From Rhipicephalus microplus (lineage: Eukaryota; Arthropoda; Arachnida; Ixodida; Ixodidae), in contig NC_134702.1 of the NCBI RefSeq assembly GCF_043290135.1, forward strand, positions 74,358,417 to 74,422,416: DNA of 64,000 nucleotides. Direction: 5' to 3'. Made by a program: the position numbers and the translations under genes. Shown here in pieces: positions 1 through 9,500 of this stretch (position 1 is its first letter; each line of letters opens with the position of its first letter). Under the pieces are notes generated by a model. That model searched no databases. It saw only the letters and a list, made by a program, of their open reading frames with translations, and was not told where the DNA came from.

Positions 1-907
1 CAGAATCGCGAAAACAAAACGCACAAACAAACAAGAAACCTGGGGGAGGGGGGGGTGCAAGTGAGCTCGCGATAATGACTGATTTAAAGCGCACTTTTCC
101 ACAAGTTTTCTATACGCTTTCTTTAACGCTCGTCCTTGAATCGCACCGCTGGTCGTAAAAGCATAAAAAATGAAAAAAAAAAGGTAACCAAAGTTGGAAA
201 CTTGTCCATTGGGCCTCCGGCCTGCTATGGTTACCCATGAAGCCGCATTTGAAACAGTGTGAAAGATCTGAGGCCACGGAGTGCCAAAACGTAATTGTAC
301 GATGCCGAGACAAGGTCGATGCGTTGTGGAAATTCGCACGTAGAGGTGAGCCACCGAATAATAATAAAAAAAAAGAAGTGAGGTCACTGAAAATAAGACT
401 GAGCTGGCTATCTGTCTTTGTAAGAGGGCAAGTTAATTACGGACTGAATTGCAAGAAATCAGCAAAAATAATACGTTTAAAGTTCCAATAGCACATTACA
501 GGTTGCGCCTTCACCACGTGTAACTGCAGCTTCCATGCACTCACAGTAAAAGCGGTGCTCTTCTTTTTTTTTACTGTATGACGTGCAACGTATATGCCGC
601 ATACACTAGAGAGTAATTAAGAAGAATATACACAAGAAAAATAGTGTACGTCTGCGCAAAAACAGTGCTCGCAGAAGGTATACAGCCGCCCTCATTTCAC
701 CCGGATCAATTGCATTTGGGCTCACGAGAGAGGGGACGAATTCATAGAACACATTCATGGAATGTGTGATCTTTTGCCAAACGTGCTCACAGCTGACGAA
801 TGTCGCGTCAACTGTACTTCAAGATGCAAATGATGAGCACATGCAATGTGTTGCCATGGCACGCGCGTGTGCATGCACGTGAATGTGGTGTGTGGACGAG
901 GTTATAC
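1..907. other. non-genic flank, no gene recognised
   Basis: No ORF here has recognisable domain content, and both strands are broken by frequent stops. There is a G-rich run at about 42-55 and short A/T homopolymers. Nothing else is seen. Confidence 0.5.
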
Positions 908-918
908 ACAGCATGGGC

Positions 919-956
919 TGATTGATTGATTGATATGTGGGGTTTAACGTCCCAAA
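919..956 (-). mobile_element. severely 5'-truncated tRNA-derived SINE (Ruka-type tail)
   Basis: Only the last 38 bp of the SINE remain: a (TGAT)n tail followed by the conserved GGGGTTTAACGTCCCAAAA block, on the minus strand. Direct repeats ACAGCATGGGC flank it exactly, at 908-918 and 957-967. This shows that the stub inserted by target-primed reverse transcription as an extreme 5' truncation, rather than being a decayed long copy. Confidence 0.75.
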
Positions 957-967
957 ACAGCATGGGC

Positions 968-2730
968 GGGAACCTAATGAGAAATAGTAGCAGCAAGTGG
1001 ACGAAATGACAACTTTAGGTGGCAATGCACAAATAAGGCAGCTAAATGATTATCGCTTGCACCGTATATCTGTTCGCTTGCTTACGACAATCTGATTTCG
1101 TTCCGTGCATGCATGTATGTCTCACTTACGTTCGTTGAAGCTGACCTCCCCCCAAGGGTTGTCGTCGGAGTAAGCCCACTTAGTTGATTCTTCACGTTAC
1201 ATACCAAGAAGAAAGACGTCAGAGTAGAGGTCGTGCGAAGATGCAGCATTACTGCGACATTGGCAGGCGTCGCTGTAAAGAAATAAGTGGACAGTGCGTG
1301 ACCGTTTCTGAATCCACACGTAAAAAAGGTGCTTCGCTTGATGTCGAATCCTGCTCCTATTATTTATGCATGAGGGGCTCGGTGCAAATTCACAATTTGA
1401 TGTAATTTTTAATGCCATAACATAATTTAAAATACCACATAACAATGATAAGAAGTCCTGATGATGCAGTTATATTATTATTAGTAGTGCAACCTAGAAG
1501 TGCTACGTTGAGTTGCCAGCCTCACCTGGCTGACTATGTGATTGCGGGATAAATAATTGCACCATATATTTAGAAGAGAGCTAGCTAGAGCACCCCAAGG
1601 GCTGATAATACTTAAGAAGTATAATCTGAATGATTATTGGGATAAATTGCTGAAATCGACCAGTGAAATAATGGACCCATTCCGAACGAACAGGTTCTGA
1701 AGCGAAACATGTTGGGAAAGTCGGTTTTTACATTCAGACATTTCTCTAGCTGCGTAAATAAGACAGGACGAAAAACGGCGTCTATGTGCGCCCGTGCTGT
1801 CAACTTGTGTTCCGTCAATCGTGCAGTTTTATTTCAGTTTCAGCGTCTGTCTAGGTTCCTCTTTCAGTCCCGTCTTCATGGCGCAGTGAAAAAAAAATGA
1901 AAACTGCTGAGTATTATTATGCTTCATGCGTCTGCCCTTTCAGCACTTGCATAAGCCGAGCAAGACACTCGCCGATGGCAGGCATAACCGGGGTTGCCAT
2001 TATAGACTACTTTGCACCAATCACTGCGGACTTTCGGGCCCTGTCTGGCAACGAAAACTTCAGGTTGACGCCATGGTTACTTTCTGGCTAACTTGCATTT
2101 TTATTTTGTCCGGTTTGCCGGTAGTTTGTCCATGTTATTAGCAGACAAAACAGCATGCAAGCTTAGTTATTAACCAATACTTGCAAGCTTTACTGTAGTG
2201 TTGACCTATGCATGCACGTGTATGTCCCCCGCCAGCGGACTATTGTGCTTCGTGACACAAACGAGCGTCCCTACGTCTCAAAAGACAGAGGAACACACGC
2301 ACGTTAGGAAACACATGTTTGTATAGCACACTGCTAAAGCCAGATTCAAAGGTTGAAACACAGTCCGTCAACGAGACATTTGCAGTAAAATAGAAATGAA
2401 CTGTTCATCTTCGATCAGATTTCGCTATACTTGAAGCTGGCCAAGTATTATTGCAACCTGGTATTAGTTTACGTGAACGGCTTAAAGGAAAAAAAAACAG
2501 GCTCAACGTTCATGTTCCTGCACAGATCTTGGCGCAAAATCACTTTTGCAAGAACTCTGTCTATGGTAGATGAACCGTACGCAGGCACACTGAAAATAAA
2601 ATATTTTATTATTCCATTTGCAACTTACTTGCACCTTGAAGACCAAGCAAACGGGAAAATACAGTGCTCAATTTTTCTTCTTTTTTTGCTTATTCAACAT
2701 TATATTATTTACTGTATAATACTAACAATT
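968..2730. other. non-genic stretch
   Basis: Short ORFs only, none over about 120 codons and none with a recognisable motif. No repeat boundary is seen before the LINE begins. Confidence 0.45.
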
Positions 2731-2740
2731 CTATACATAT

Positions 2741-2757
2741 CAGTCAGTCAGTCAGTC
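2741..2757. repeat. (CAGT)n tail of the LINE
   Basis: Four tandem 4-bp units at the 3' terminus of the minus-strand LINE, immediately beyond its ORF2 stop and short 3' UTR. Tetranucleotide tails replace poly(A) in several I-like elements. Confidence 0.6.
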
Positions 2758-2786
2758 AAGAACTTTAATATATGGTCCTGAGGAGT

Positions 2787-3345
2787 TTAAGCCACCAGGG
2801 TGCCCACGTGGGACATCCTAGCAGCCGCTACCGTAGGCGACGCCCGAGTCGGGGCTGGAACGTGGTGGCGTTCCGCCAGTTCTTGGGCCCTCTGGACTGC
2901 CTTAAGTTGGTTTCGGAGATTGGGGCTCCTGAGTGCCTCCTCCCAGTCGGACTCACTGGTGAGAGGTCCCTGAGGTAACGCGGGACATTGCCAGAGCATG
3001 TGCGCGAGTGAACAGTACACTTCTGTGCAATCTGGGCACTGTGAATTTATGTCTGAGTTATAATGGCTGAGTCGGCCCCGTGATGGGTACGATCTCGTTT
3101 GTAACATTCTAAAGGCTACTTCTTGCGCGCGTTCGAGTTTTGAATGGGGTAAAGGGTATCGGCTTCTGTTGTGTCGGTAGTGGGAGGTAATTTCATGGAA
3201 GGTGAGTAGTGGGTCATTAAACTGCACGTCTGGGCCCAGCTCTTCGGTGGCTGATTGATCGTCACGGCGGGTCAGTTCTCGTGCTCGATCATGAGCCATT
3301 TCGTTGAGGTTGGGTTGTTGTGGGTGAACGTCTTTGCCCATGTGG
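2787..3345 (-). pseudogene. LINE ORF2, C-terminal part (end of RNase H and CCHC-like tail)
   Basis: This is the detached 3' portion of the LINE ORF2. It opens with the RNase H segment around HMGKDVHPQQPNLNE and AHDRARELT, which holds the catalytic-region His and the Asn/Ala-His helix. It ends with a Cys/His cluster (CPDCTEVYCSLAHMLWQC) typical of tick I-like elements. Dropping the inserted LTR element and one GCAGG copy brings this part into frame with 9496-12587 (3651 nt, 1217 codons with stop). The LINE frame was therefore open when the LTR element landed. The segment now has no start of its own and cannot make a whole protein. Confidence 0.85.
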
Positions 3346-3350
3346 GCAGG
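3346..3350. repeat. target-site duplication GCAGG, left copy
   Basis: GCAGG abuts the left LTR and recurs at 9496-9500 next to the right LTR. A 5-bp duplication is normal for LTR-retrotransposon integrase. Confidence 0.85.
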
Positions 3351-4521
3351 TGTCACACCTGTCCCGTTATTAGGGAGGCAATCGCCGGGCTAATTCCAAG
3401 AGCCGAAGTATCGGCCCCCCGAACCGCACCACGAAAGCGTGGACAATTTAGAAGTGGTCCTTTTTGGCGCGCCAGCGGACGCCGGCTGTGGTCCAAAGAA
3501 CAAGTCAGAGCCGAGAGTTGATAAACAACAAAATTATATTCTCATTAACGGCAGATCAAAAACAATACACACGTATGCACACTCCACAATAGTTACATAC
3601 AATACGTCACCAATGACACAACGTACTACACAGTACAATCAGCCACACTCAAAACAACGGACATAGACAACGAACGATACGCTCTACAATGCAGTCGCAT
3701 GCATTGAACAACCAGGACCCTTAAAGACCAAAGAGATATAAAACCTATTCAGTCCAAAGTCCTTGGAACAAAAGTCTGAATGATACTCTTCCGAGAATCA
3801 CTCACTCAAAGTCCAGCGTTGTTGTCGTTCCGCAGCTCTCGAAGTTCTCTTCCAGGAAACCTCCCGTCTTCAATTGGCCACTCTTCCAACTTCAACTTCT
3901 TCGCCGGAACACGTCGGCTTCACACTCGCAGCGGTTGCCACGGGTCTTCGCTCGATAGCGGTAAACACACACTCTTGCCTGTAGCTCGAGCCGTCCCTAC
4001 GGACCACAAACTTCGCCGACTACACGGCGGACTCTCTACGCACTCTGGCGCTCACTTCCGTCTCCTCCTGTTCTGTCACTACGGGCAGAACCTTCGCCGA
4101 CTACACGGCGGAATTCCTACGCGCTCTGGCGTTAACTTCCGTCACCTCCTGCTTTCTCGTCTCGGCCGCTCGATTAAATACCTTCCGCGCCACTTTCCAG
4201 AATTTTCTCGTCCTTTCGTCGGCGCGATACGCAGCGAAGGCTGGAGAGAGGCGAGACGGTTTGTCAGCCCTCCGCGTCGGGTGACTCAGCTCGGCGTAGC
4301 CACGCCTCCTTCGTTCTGGAAATTTCTAGCGCTTGCCCGGCCGCCGCTGTGGGGTGAGGAGGTTCGTCTGCGAAGCCGTGCTTCTGCGGGGAGAGCGCGC
4401 GCCCGGGAGCCTTGGATGTTTGCTTTCTCTTTTTTTTTTCTTTTTACCTCGCGGCGTTTCTACCGCCCGTTGTCGCAAGGATTTGGCGGCGCGCTTTCTT
4501 TTTAGCGCTCGTTCTGTGACA
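3351..4521 (-). repeat. LTR A (3' LTR of the element), 1171 bp
   Basis: It begins TGTCACACC and ends TTCTGTGACA, giving 7-bp terminal inverted repeats. It is preceded by GCAGG and followed by a purine tract on the coding strand. I saw no base difference from LTR B over their shared length by eye. Confidence 0.85.
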
Positions 4522-4535
4522 CTGCCCCCCACTTT
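4522..4535 (-). other. polypurine tract of the LTR element
   Basis: On the minus strand AAAGTGGGGGGCAG directly precedes the 3' LTR. This is the expected place and composition for the primer of plus-strand DNA synthesis. Confidence 0.7.
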
Positions 4536-4915
4536 AAGAATATTATCTCATAATATTCAAAACCACACAAACGAGCGCGAAAGTCACCACACACTCTCAC
4601 AGACTGTAACACCATCAGTCGCTCATAACACTTCACATTCACAATATATCACTCAATACAATCGTACATTGTAGTTCAATTCCACAACACATGAAATATA
4701 GCCACAGGTACATGCCTACAACACTTCATCACACATTCCAAACAATACAAACGTACAAAGTTCTGTCGATACAACAATTATACAACACTTTACATCACAT
4801 CATCGCACAGAACACTGACTCGCTCGACATACACTTGAGACACAGGATAACAAGAACAATAACACAACATATGGCACTCAACCCTGCCAAACACAATCTG
4901 ATTCCACCTCAGCAC
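4536..4915. other. non-coding 3' internal region of the LTR element
   Basis: About 380 bp of AT- and CA-rich sequence between the gag-pro stop and the polypurine tract. Pol would normally occupy this place, but only short unrelated ORFs are present. Confidence 0.55.
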
Positions 4916-6961
4916 CTATCTTGAGTACTTCGAACAGCGCTTGCGCCCCTTTTTGCGGTGCTCGCTCGATCTATTCTTGTGTTTCCACGTTCTTTTTCGG
5001 CGAGCCCTTTCCCACGACGATATCTGAGGCGTCGTTTCAGCCATCGTTGTCTCTTCCGACACCGTTAACGCGTCATTACCTTCGACGGGTCCTGTCTGTT
5101 TATTTACCCGCTTGATAATGCCTCTACACTTTGTCCGGCTGGCCAACTCCGTCTCCTTTACACTGTCGGTCGGTTGAGGTCGTGCCGATTTAAGTCCGGT
5201 TGCTTGACCCGTGAACTTATTCGACACGATCGTCTTCTCCTTCGCTGTCTCTTGCGCCGCGGCTTCGCCTTGGGCTCTAGTGAGATCCGTCACGGGATGC
5301 TCCTCCACTGTATCTCGCGGCCGCTGTGTTGGCGAGGGCTCTATCTTCGGGTCTTCTCCCAAACATTCTGGATCACTTGGTCCTCGCACCCCGTCGATGT
5401 TTCCGATGACAAGGTCATACAGGGGGGTCTTCATGCATAAGGCAGTAACCTTCCCGCTGAAGTACGGGGTTTCAACCTCAATTTCCGCTTCGGGAAGCAT
5501 CCGGACCGTACGGTCAATTAGGCAAACCGGTTTCGTTCTGCCTGTCAACTCTCTTTCCCGTACCAAATTTCTCCTCACGATAACCGTGGAGCTACCGGTG
5601 TCTCTTAGAACCGTAATCTTCTTGCCTGCAATCTTTCCAGGAAGCGTTGGCATTCCCTTCGTAACACCGGTTGGCTGTTTTGACATTACAGCCCCCACAA
5701 TAGGAATTTTCTCCCCATTCTTCAACTCTACGAATCCATCAGTGACGGCATTATTATCAGATTTCGGTGCTGCTTGCACGCAGGATACCTGGTGAGTTTG
5801 ACTCACTCCGTTCCGACATGCATCTGCTTTGTGCCCAGTCTGACCACACTTGAAACATTTTACAACCGTAGGGCTCGTAAAGATCGTTCGACAGTTTTTC
5901 GCGCGATGACCCACTCGGTTGCACAGAAAACATCGCGGAATGTTCTCTGGTGCACGCTTCTTTTCTTCGGGAGCCAATTTCTTCGAATCATCGGGACAAT
6001 CTTTCTTGACCTTGGCCAAATTAGTTCCACCTTGCGCTTCTAAGAATTGATCAGCCAATTCAAGCATTCCTTCAAATGACTCCGCCTTCCTCTCTTTCAA
6101 ATACAGCGACAGGCTTGGGTGGCAACTAGTAAGAAATTGTTCTTTAATTAACAGCTCTCTAAGCTCATCGTACTCCTGTGCTGTCCCTGAAAGTTCAATC
6201 CATCTGTCGAAATAATGGCAAAGTCGGGCGGCATACTGCGTAGCCGTCTCACCATCAGCTGGCTTTCCTGTCCGAAATCTGTCCCGGAATCCTTCCACAG
6301 TGAATCTAAATCGCTTCAACAAAGCAGCTTTCACCTTTGCGTAGTTGGCTGCATCGGTCGGCGTCAGCCTGCCGTACACACTGAGCGCTTCACCACTCAA
6401 GCAAGTACTCAAAGCAGTTGCCCATTGATGTTCCGGCCAACTCTCGCTCTTCGCAATCGTCTCAAATCGGTGGAGGTACGCGTCTAGGTCGTCCTTCCTT
6501 TCATCAAACGCTACGAGCAGCTTGCTTGGGTTCAAGCGGAAGCCGTGATCCTCTCGTTCGCTGCTTTCCACTCTAGCTTGGACCGGAGTTTCACTTCGCT
6601 GTTGCAAACGGAGCCGCTCGAGTTCTATCTCGTGCTGTCGCTGCCGTTCCCTTTCCTCTCTTTCTTCTTTCGCCCTTTCAGCTGCCAACCTCTCTCTCTC
6701 CAGCTCCAACTTCAATTGCTGCTCTCTTTCTTCCTTCAGCTGTCGCTCCTTTGCTTCTCTTTCTTCTCTCGCCCTTTCAGCTGCCAGCTTTTCTCTCTCC
6801 AACTCAGCTTCTTTTTCCGCTTTGGCTCTTTCGACCGCCAACCTCTCTTTTTCCAGCTCGGCTGCTTTTTCTTCTTTTTCCCTCTGGGTGACCCACTTCC
6901 GTAGTTCGGCGCCAGAAAGACCCATCTTTTCACCAAGAGCAACTAACTTTTCGAGATCCAT
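4916..6961 (-). CDS. Gag-protease polyprotein of the non-autonomous LTR element
   Basis: 681 codons from the ATG at 6961; an upstream TTG could add 11 residues, but ATG followed by Asp-Leu-Glu is the natural start. Residues about 25-125 are a charged Glu/Lys/Arg coiled coil. Residues about 140-310 are a helical capsid with the LSGEALSVYGRL and YAKVKAALLKRF signatures that resemble SCAN/Gmr1 gag. Two CCHC knuckles follow (CFLCNRVGHRAKNC near 344, CFKCGQTGHKADAC near 369). A retropepsin-like segment has the active-site motif DTGSS at about 454-458. The tail from about 580 is basic. The frame is fully open with no stop or shift, so it may still be translated. Reverse transcriptase and integrase are absent. 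Confidence 0.85.
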   Translation of the reverse strand: MDLEKLVALGEKMGLSGAELRKWVTQREKEEKAAELEKERLAVERAKAEKEAELEREKLAAERAREEREAKERQLKEEREQQLKLELERERLAAERAKEEREERERQRQHEIELERLRLQQRSETPVQARVESSEREDHGFRLNPSKLLVAFDERKDDLDAYLHRFETIAKSESWPEHQWATALSTCLSGEALSVYGRLTPTDAANYAKVKAALLKRFRFTVEGFRDRFRTGKPADGETATQYAARLCHYFDRWIELSGTAQEYDELRELLIKEQFLTSCHPSLSLYLKERKAESFEGMLELADQFLEAQGGTNLAKVKKDCPDDSKKLAPEEKKRAPENIPRCFLCNRVGHRAKNCRTIFTSPTVVKCFKCGQTGHKADACRNGVSQTHQVSCVQAAPKSDNNAVTDGFVELKNGEKIPIVGAVMSKQPTGVTKGMPTLPGKIAGKKITVLRDTGSSTVIVRRNLVRERELTGRTKPVCLIDRTVRMLPEAEIEVETPYFSGKVTALCMKTPLYDLVIGNIDGVRGPSDPECLGEDPKIEPSPTQRPRDTVEEHPVTDLTRAQGEAAAQETAKEKTIVSNKFTGQATGLKSARPQPTDSVKETELASRTKCRGIIKRVNKQTGPVEGNDALTVSEETTMAETTPQISSWERARRKRTWKHKNRSSEHRKKGRKRCSKYSR

Positions 6962-7137
6962 GGTGTCTCGCAAATAAAACCTTGCCGCGTGCAAAAAGTA
7001 TCTGCCTAGATCAGTCTATCGGAGCACTCCCCTGCACTCGTTAACGAGAACACTGAACAACACACCAAGTCGTTCCGATAGCACTATCAACAACTCGAGG
7101 CTCTTTCTCACTACTTTGGACACACTGTGCACCAAAA

Positions 7138-7156
7138 GGTCCTGTCGCGGACGCCA
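7138..7156 (-). other. primer binding site of the LTR element
   Basis: On the minus strand, seven bases past the 5' LTR, TGGCGTCCGCGACAGGACC begins with the TGG that pairs with a tRNA 3' CCA end. The donor tRNA is not identified. Its first three bases survive in the remnant at 8317-8326. Confidence 0.7.
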
Positions 7157-7163
7157 GATTAAT

Positions 7164-8316
7164 TGTCACACCTGTCCCGTTATTAGGGAGGCAATCGCCG
7201 GGCTAATTCCAAGAGCCGAAGTATCGGCCCCCCGAACCGCACCACGAAAGCGTGGACAATTTAGAAGTGGTCCTTTTTGGCGCGCCAGCGGACGCCGGCT
7301 GTGGTCCAAAGAACAAGTCAGAGCCGAGAGTTGATAAACAACAAAATTATATTCTCATTAACGGCAGATCAAAAACAATACACACGTATGCACACTCCAC
7401 AATAGTTACATACAATACGTCACCAATGACACAACGTACTACACAGTACAATCAGCCACACTCAAAACAACGGACATAGACAACGAACGATACGCTCTAC
7501 AATGCAGTCGCATGCATTGAACAACCAGGACCCTTAAAGACCAAAGAGATATAAAACCTATTCAGTCCAAAGTCCTTGGAACAAAAGTCTGAATGATACT
7601 CTTCCGAGAATCACTCACTCAAAGTCCAGCGTTGTTGTCGTTCCGCAGCTCTCGAAGTTCTCTTCCAGGAAACCTCCCGTCTTCAATTGGCCACTCTTCC
7701 AACTTCAACTTCTTCGCCGGAACACGTCGGCTTCACACTCGCAGCGGTTGCCACGGGTCTTCGCTCGATAGCGGTAAACACACACTCTTGCCTGTAGCTC
7801 GAGCCGTCCCTACGGACCACAAACTTCGCCGACTACACGGCGGACTCTCTACGCACTCTGGCGCTCACTTCCGTCTCCTCCTGTTCTGTCACTACGGGCA
7901 GAACCTTCGCCGACTACACGGCGGAATTCCTACGCGCTCTGGCGTTAACTTCCGTCACCTCCTGCTTTCTCGTCTCGGCCGCTCGATTAAATACCTTCCG
8001 CGCCACTTTCCAGAATTTTCTCGTCCTTTCGTCGGCGCGATACGCAGCGAAGGCTGGAGAGAGGCGAGACGGTTTGTCAGCCCTCCGCGTCGGGTGACTC
8101 AGCTCGGCGTAGCCACGCCTCCTTCGTTCTGGAAATTTCTAGCGCTTGCCCGGCCGCCGCTGTGGGGTGAGGAGGTTCGTCTGCGAAGCCGTGCTTCTGC
8201 GGGGAGAGCGCGCGCCCGGGAGCCTTGGATGTTTGCTTTCTCTTTTTTTTTTCTTTTTACCTCGCGGCGTTTCTACCGCCCGTTGTCGCAAGGATTTGGC
8301 GGCGCGCTTTCTTTTT
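7164..8316 (-). repeat. LTR B (internal copy lacking its terminal 18 bp)
   Basis: Colinear with LTR A at a constant offset of 3813 bp, but it stops at the T-run where LTR A continues AGCGCTCGTTCTGTGACA. On the coding strand the first 18 bases of U3 are missing. CCAGATTAAT and a third LTR follow. Confidence 0.85.
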
Positions 8317-8326
8317 CCAGATTAAT
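8317..8326 (-). repeat. PBS-side remnant between LTR B and LTR C
   Basis: CCAGATTAAT is identical to the ten bases that separate the internal region from LTR B at 7154-7163. It marks where a second leader was lost or never copied. Confidence 0.8.
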
Positions 8327-9495
8327 TGTCACACCTGTCCCGTTATTAGGGAGGCAATCGCCGGGCTAATTCCAAGAGCCGAAGTATCGGCCCCCCGAAC
8401 CGCACCACGAAAGCGTGGACAATTTAGAAGTGGTCCTTTTTGGCGCGCCAGCGGACGCCGGCTGTGGTCCAAAGAACAAGTCAGAGCCGAGAGTTGATAA
8501 ACAACAAAATTATATTCTCATTAACGGCAGATCAAAAACAATACACACGTATGCACACTCCACAATAGTTACATACAATACGTCACCAATGACACAACGT
8601 ACTACATAGTACAATCAGCCACACTCAAAACAACGGACATAGACAACGAACGATACGCTCTACAATGCAGTCGCATGCATTGAACAACCAGGACCCTTAA
8701 AGACCAAAGAGATATAAAACCTATTCAGTCCAAAGTCCTTGGAACAAAAGTCTGAATGATACTCTTCCGAGAATCACTCACTCAAAGTCCAGCGTTGTTG
8801 TCGTTCCGCAGCTCTCGAAGTTCTCTTCCAGGAAACCTCCCGTCTTCAATTGGCCACTCTTCCAACTTCAACTTCTTCGCCGGAACACGTCGGCTTCACA
8901 CTCGCAGCGGTTGCCACGGGTCTTCGCTCGATAGCGGTAAACACACACTCTTGCCTGTAGCTCGAGCCGTCCCTACGGACCACAAACTTCGTCGACTACA
9001 CGGCGGACTCTCTACGCACTCTGGCGCTTACTTCCGTCTCCTCCTGTTCTGTCACTACGGGCAGAACCTTCGCCGACTCCACGGCGGAATTCCTACGCGC
9101 TCTGGCGTTAACTTCCGTCACCTCCTGTTTTCTCGTCTCGGCCGCTCGATTAAATACCTTCCGCGCCACTTTCCAGAATTTTCTCGTCCTTTCGTCGGCG
9201 CGATACGCAGCGAAGGCTGGAGAGAGGCGAGACGGTTTGTCAGCCCTCCGCGTCGGGTGACTCAGCTCGGTGTAGCCACGCCTCCTTCGTTCTGGAAATT
9301 TCTAGCGCTTGCCCGGCCGCCGCTGTGGGGTGAGGAGGTTCGTCTGCGAAGCCGTGCTTCTGCGGGGAGAGCGCGCGCCCGGGAGCCTTGGATGTTTGCT
9401 TTCTTTTTTTTTTCTTTTTACCTCGCGGCGTTTCTACCGCCCGTTGTCGCAAGGATTTGGCGGCGCGCTTTCTTTTTAGCGCTCGTTCTGTGACA
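8327..9495 (-). repeat. LTR C (outer 5' LTR), 1169 bp
   Basis: A full LTR ending TGTGACA next to the right GCAGG copy. It differs from LTRs A and B at several sites, for example CATAGTAC for CACAGTAC, CGTCGACTAC for CGCCGACTAC and ACTCCACGG for ACTACACGG, and by a shorter T-run near 9400. Confidence 0.85.
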
Positions 9496-9500
9496 GCAGG
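9496..9500. repeat. target-site duplication GCAGG, right copy
   Basis: Matches 3346-3350. Reading across it on the minus strand, the LINE codons for TrpPhePro and a split Ala codon are interrupted. Confidence 0.85.

Larger units (their letters stand above)
3351..9495 (-). mobile_element. non-autonomous LTR retrotransposon (gag-pro only) with a tandem LTR
   Basis: The element lies on the minus strand inside the LINE RNase H domain. Parts in plus coordinates are LTR A 3351-4521, polypurine tract 4522-4535, gag-pro 4916-6961, PBS 7138-7156, LTR B 7164-8316, a 10-bp PBS-side remnant 8317-8326, and LTR C 8327-9495. LTRs start TGTCACA and end TGTGACA. The internal region is only about 2.64 kb and encodes no reverse transcriptase, RNase H or integrase, so mobility would need enzymes from another element. 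The capsid resembles Gmr1-like Ty3/gypsy (SCAN-like) gag, so I place it there; this is inference from residues. The tandem LTR pair is abnormal (see findings). Confidence 0.85.

Noticed and set aside
3780..4505. Long plus-strand ORFs in the LTRs (also 7593-8369 and 8756-9493)
   Set aside because: The same ORF recurs in all three LTR copies, on the strand opposite to the element, with low-complexity residues. It is explained by GC-rich LTR composition.
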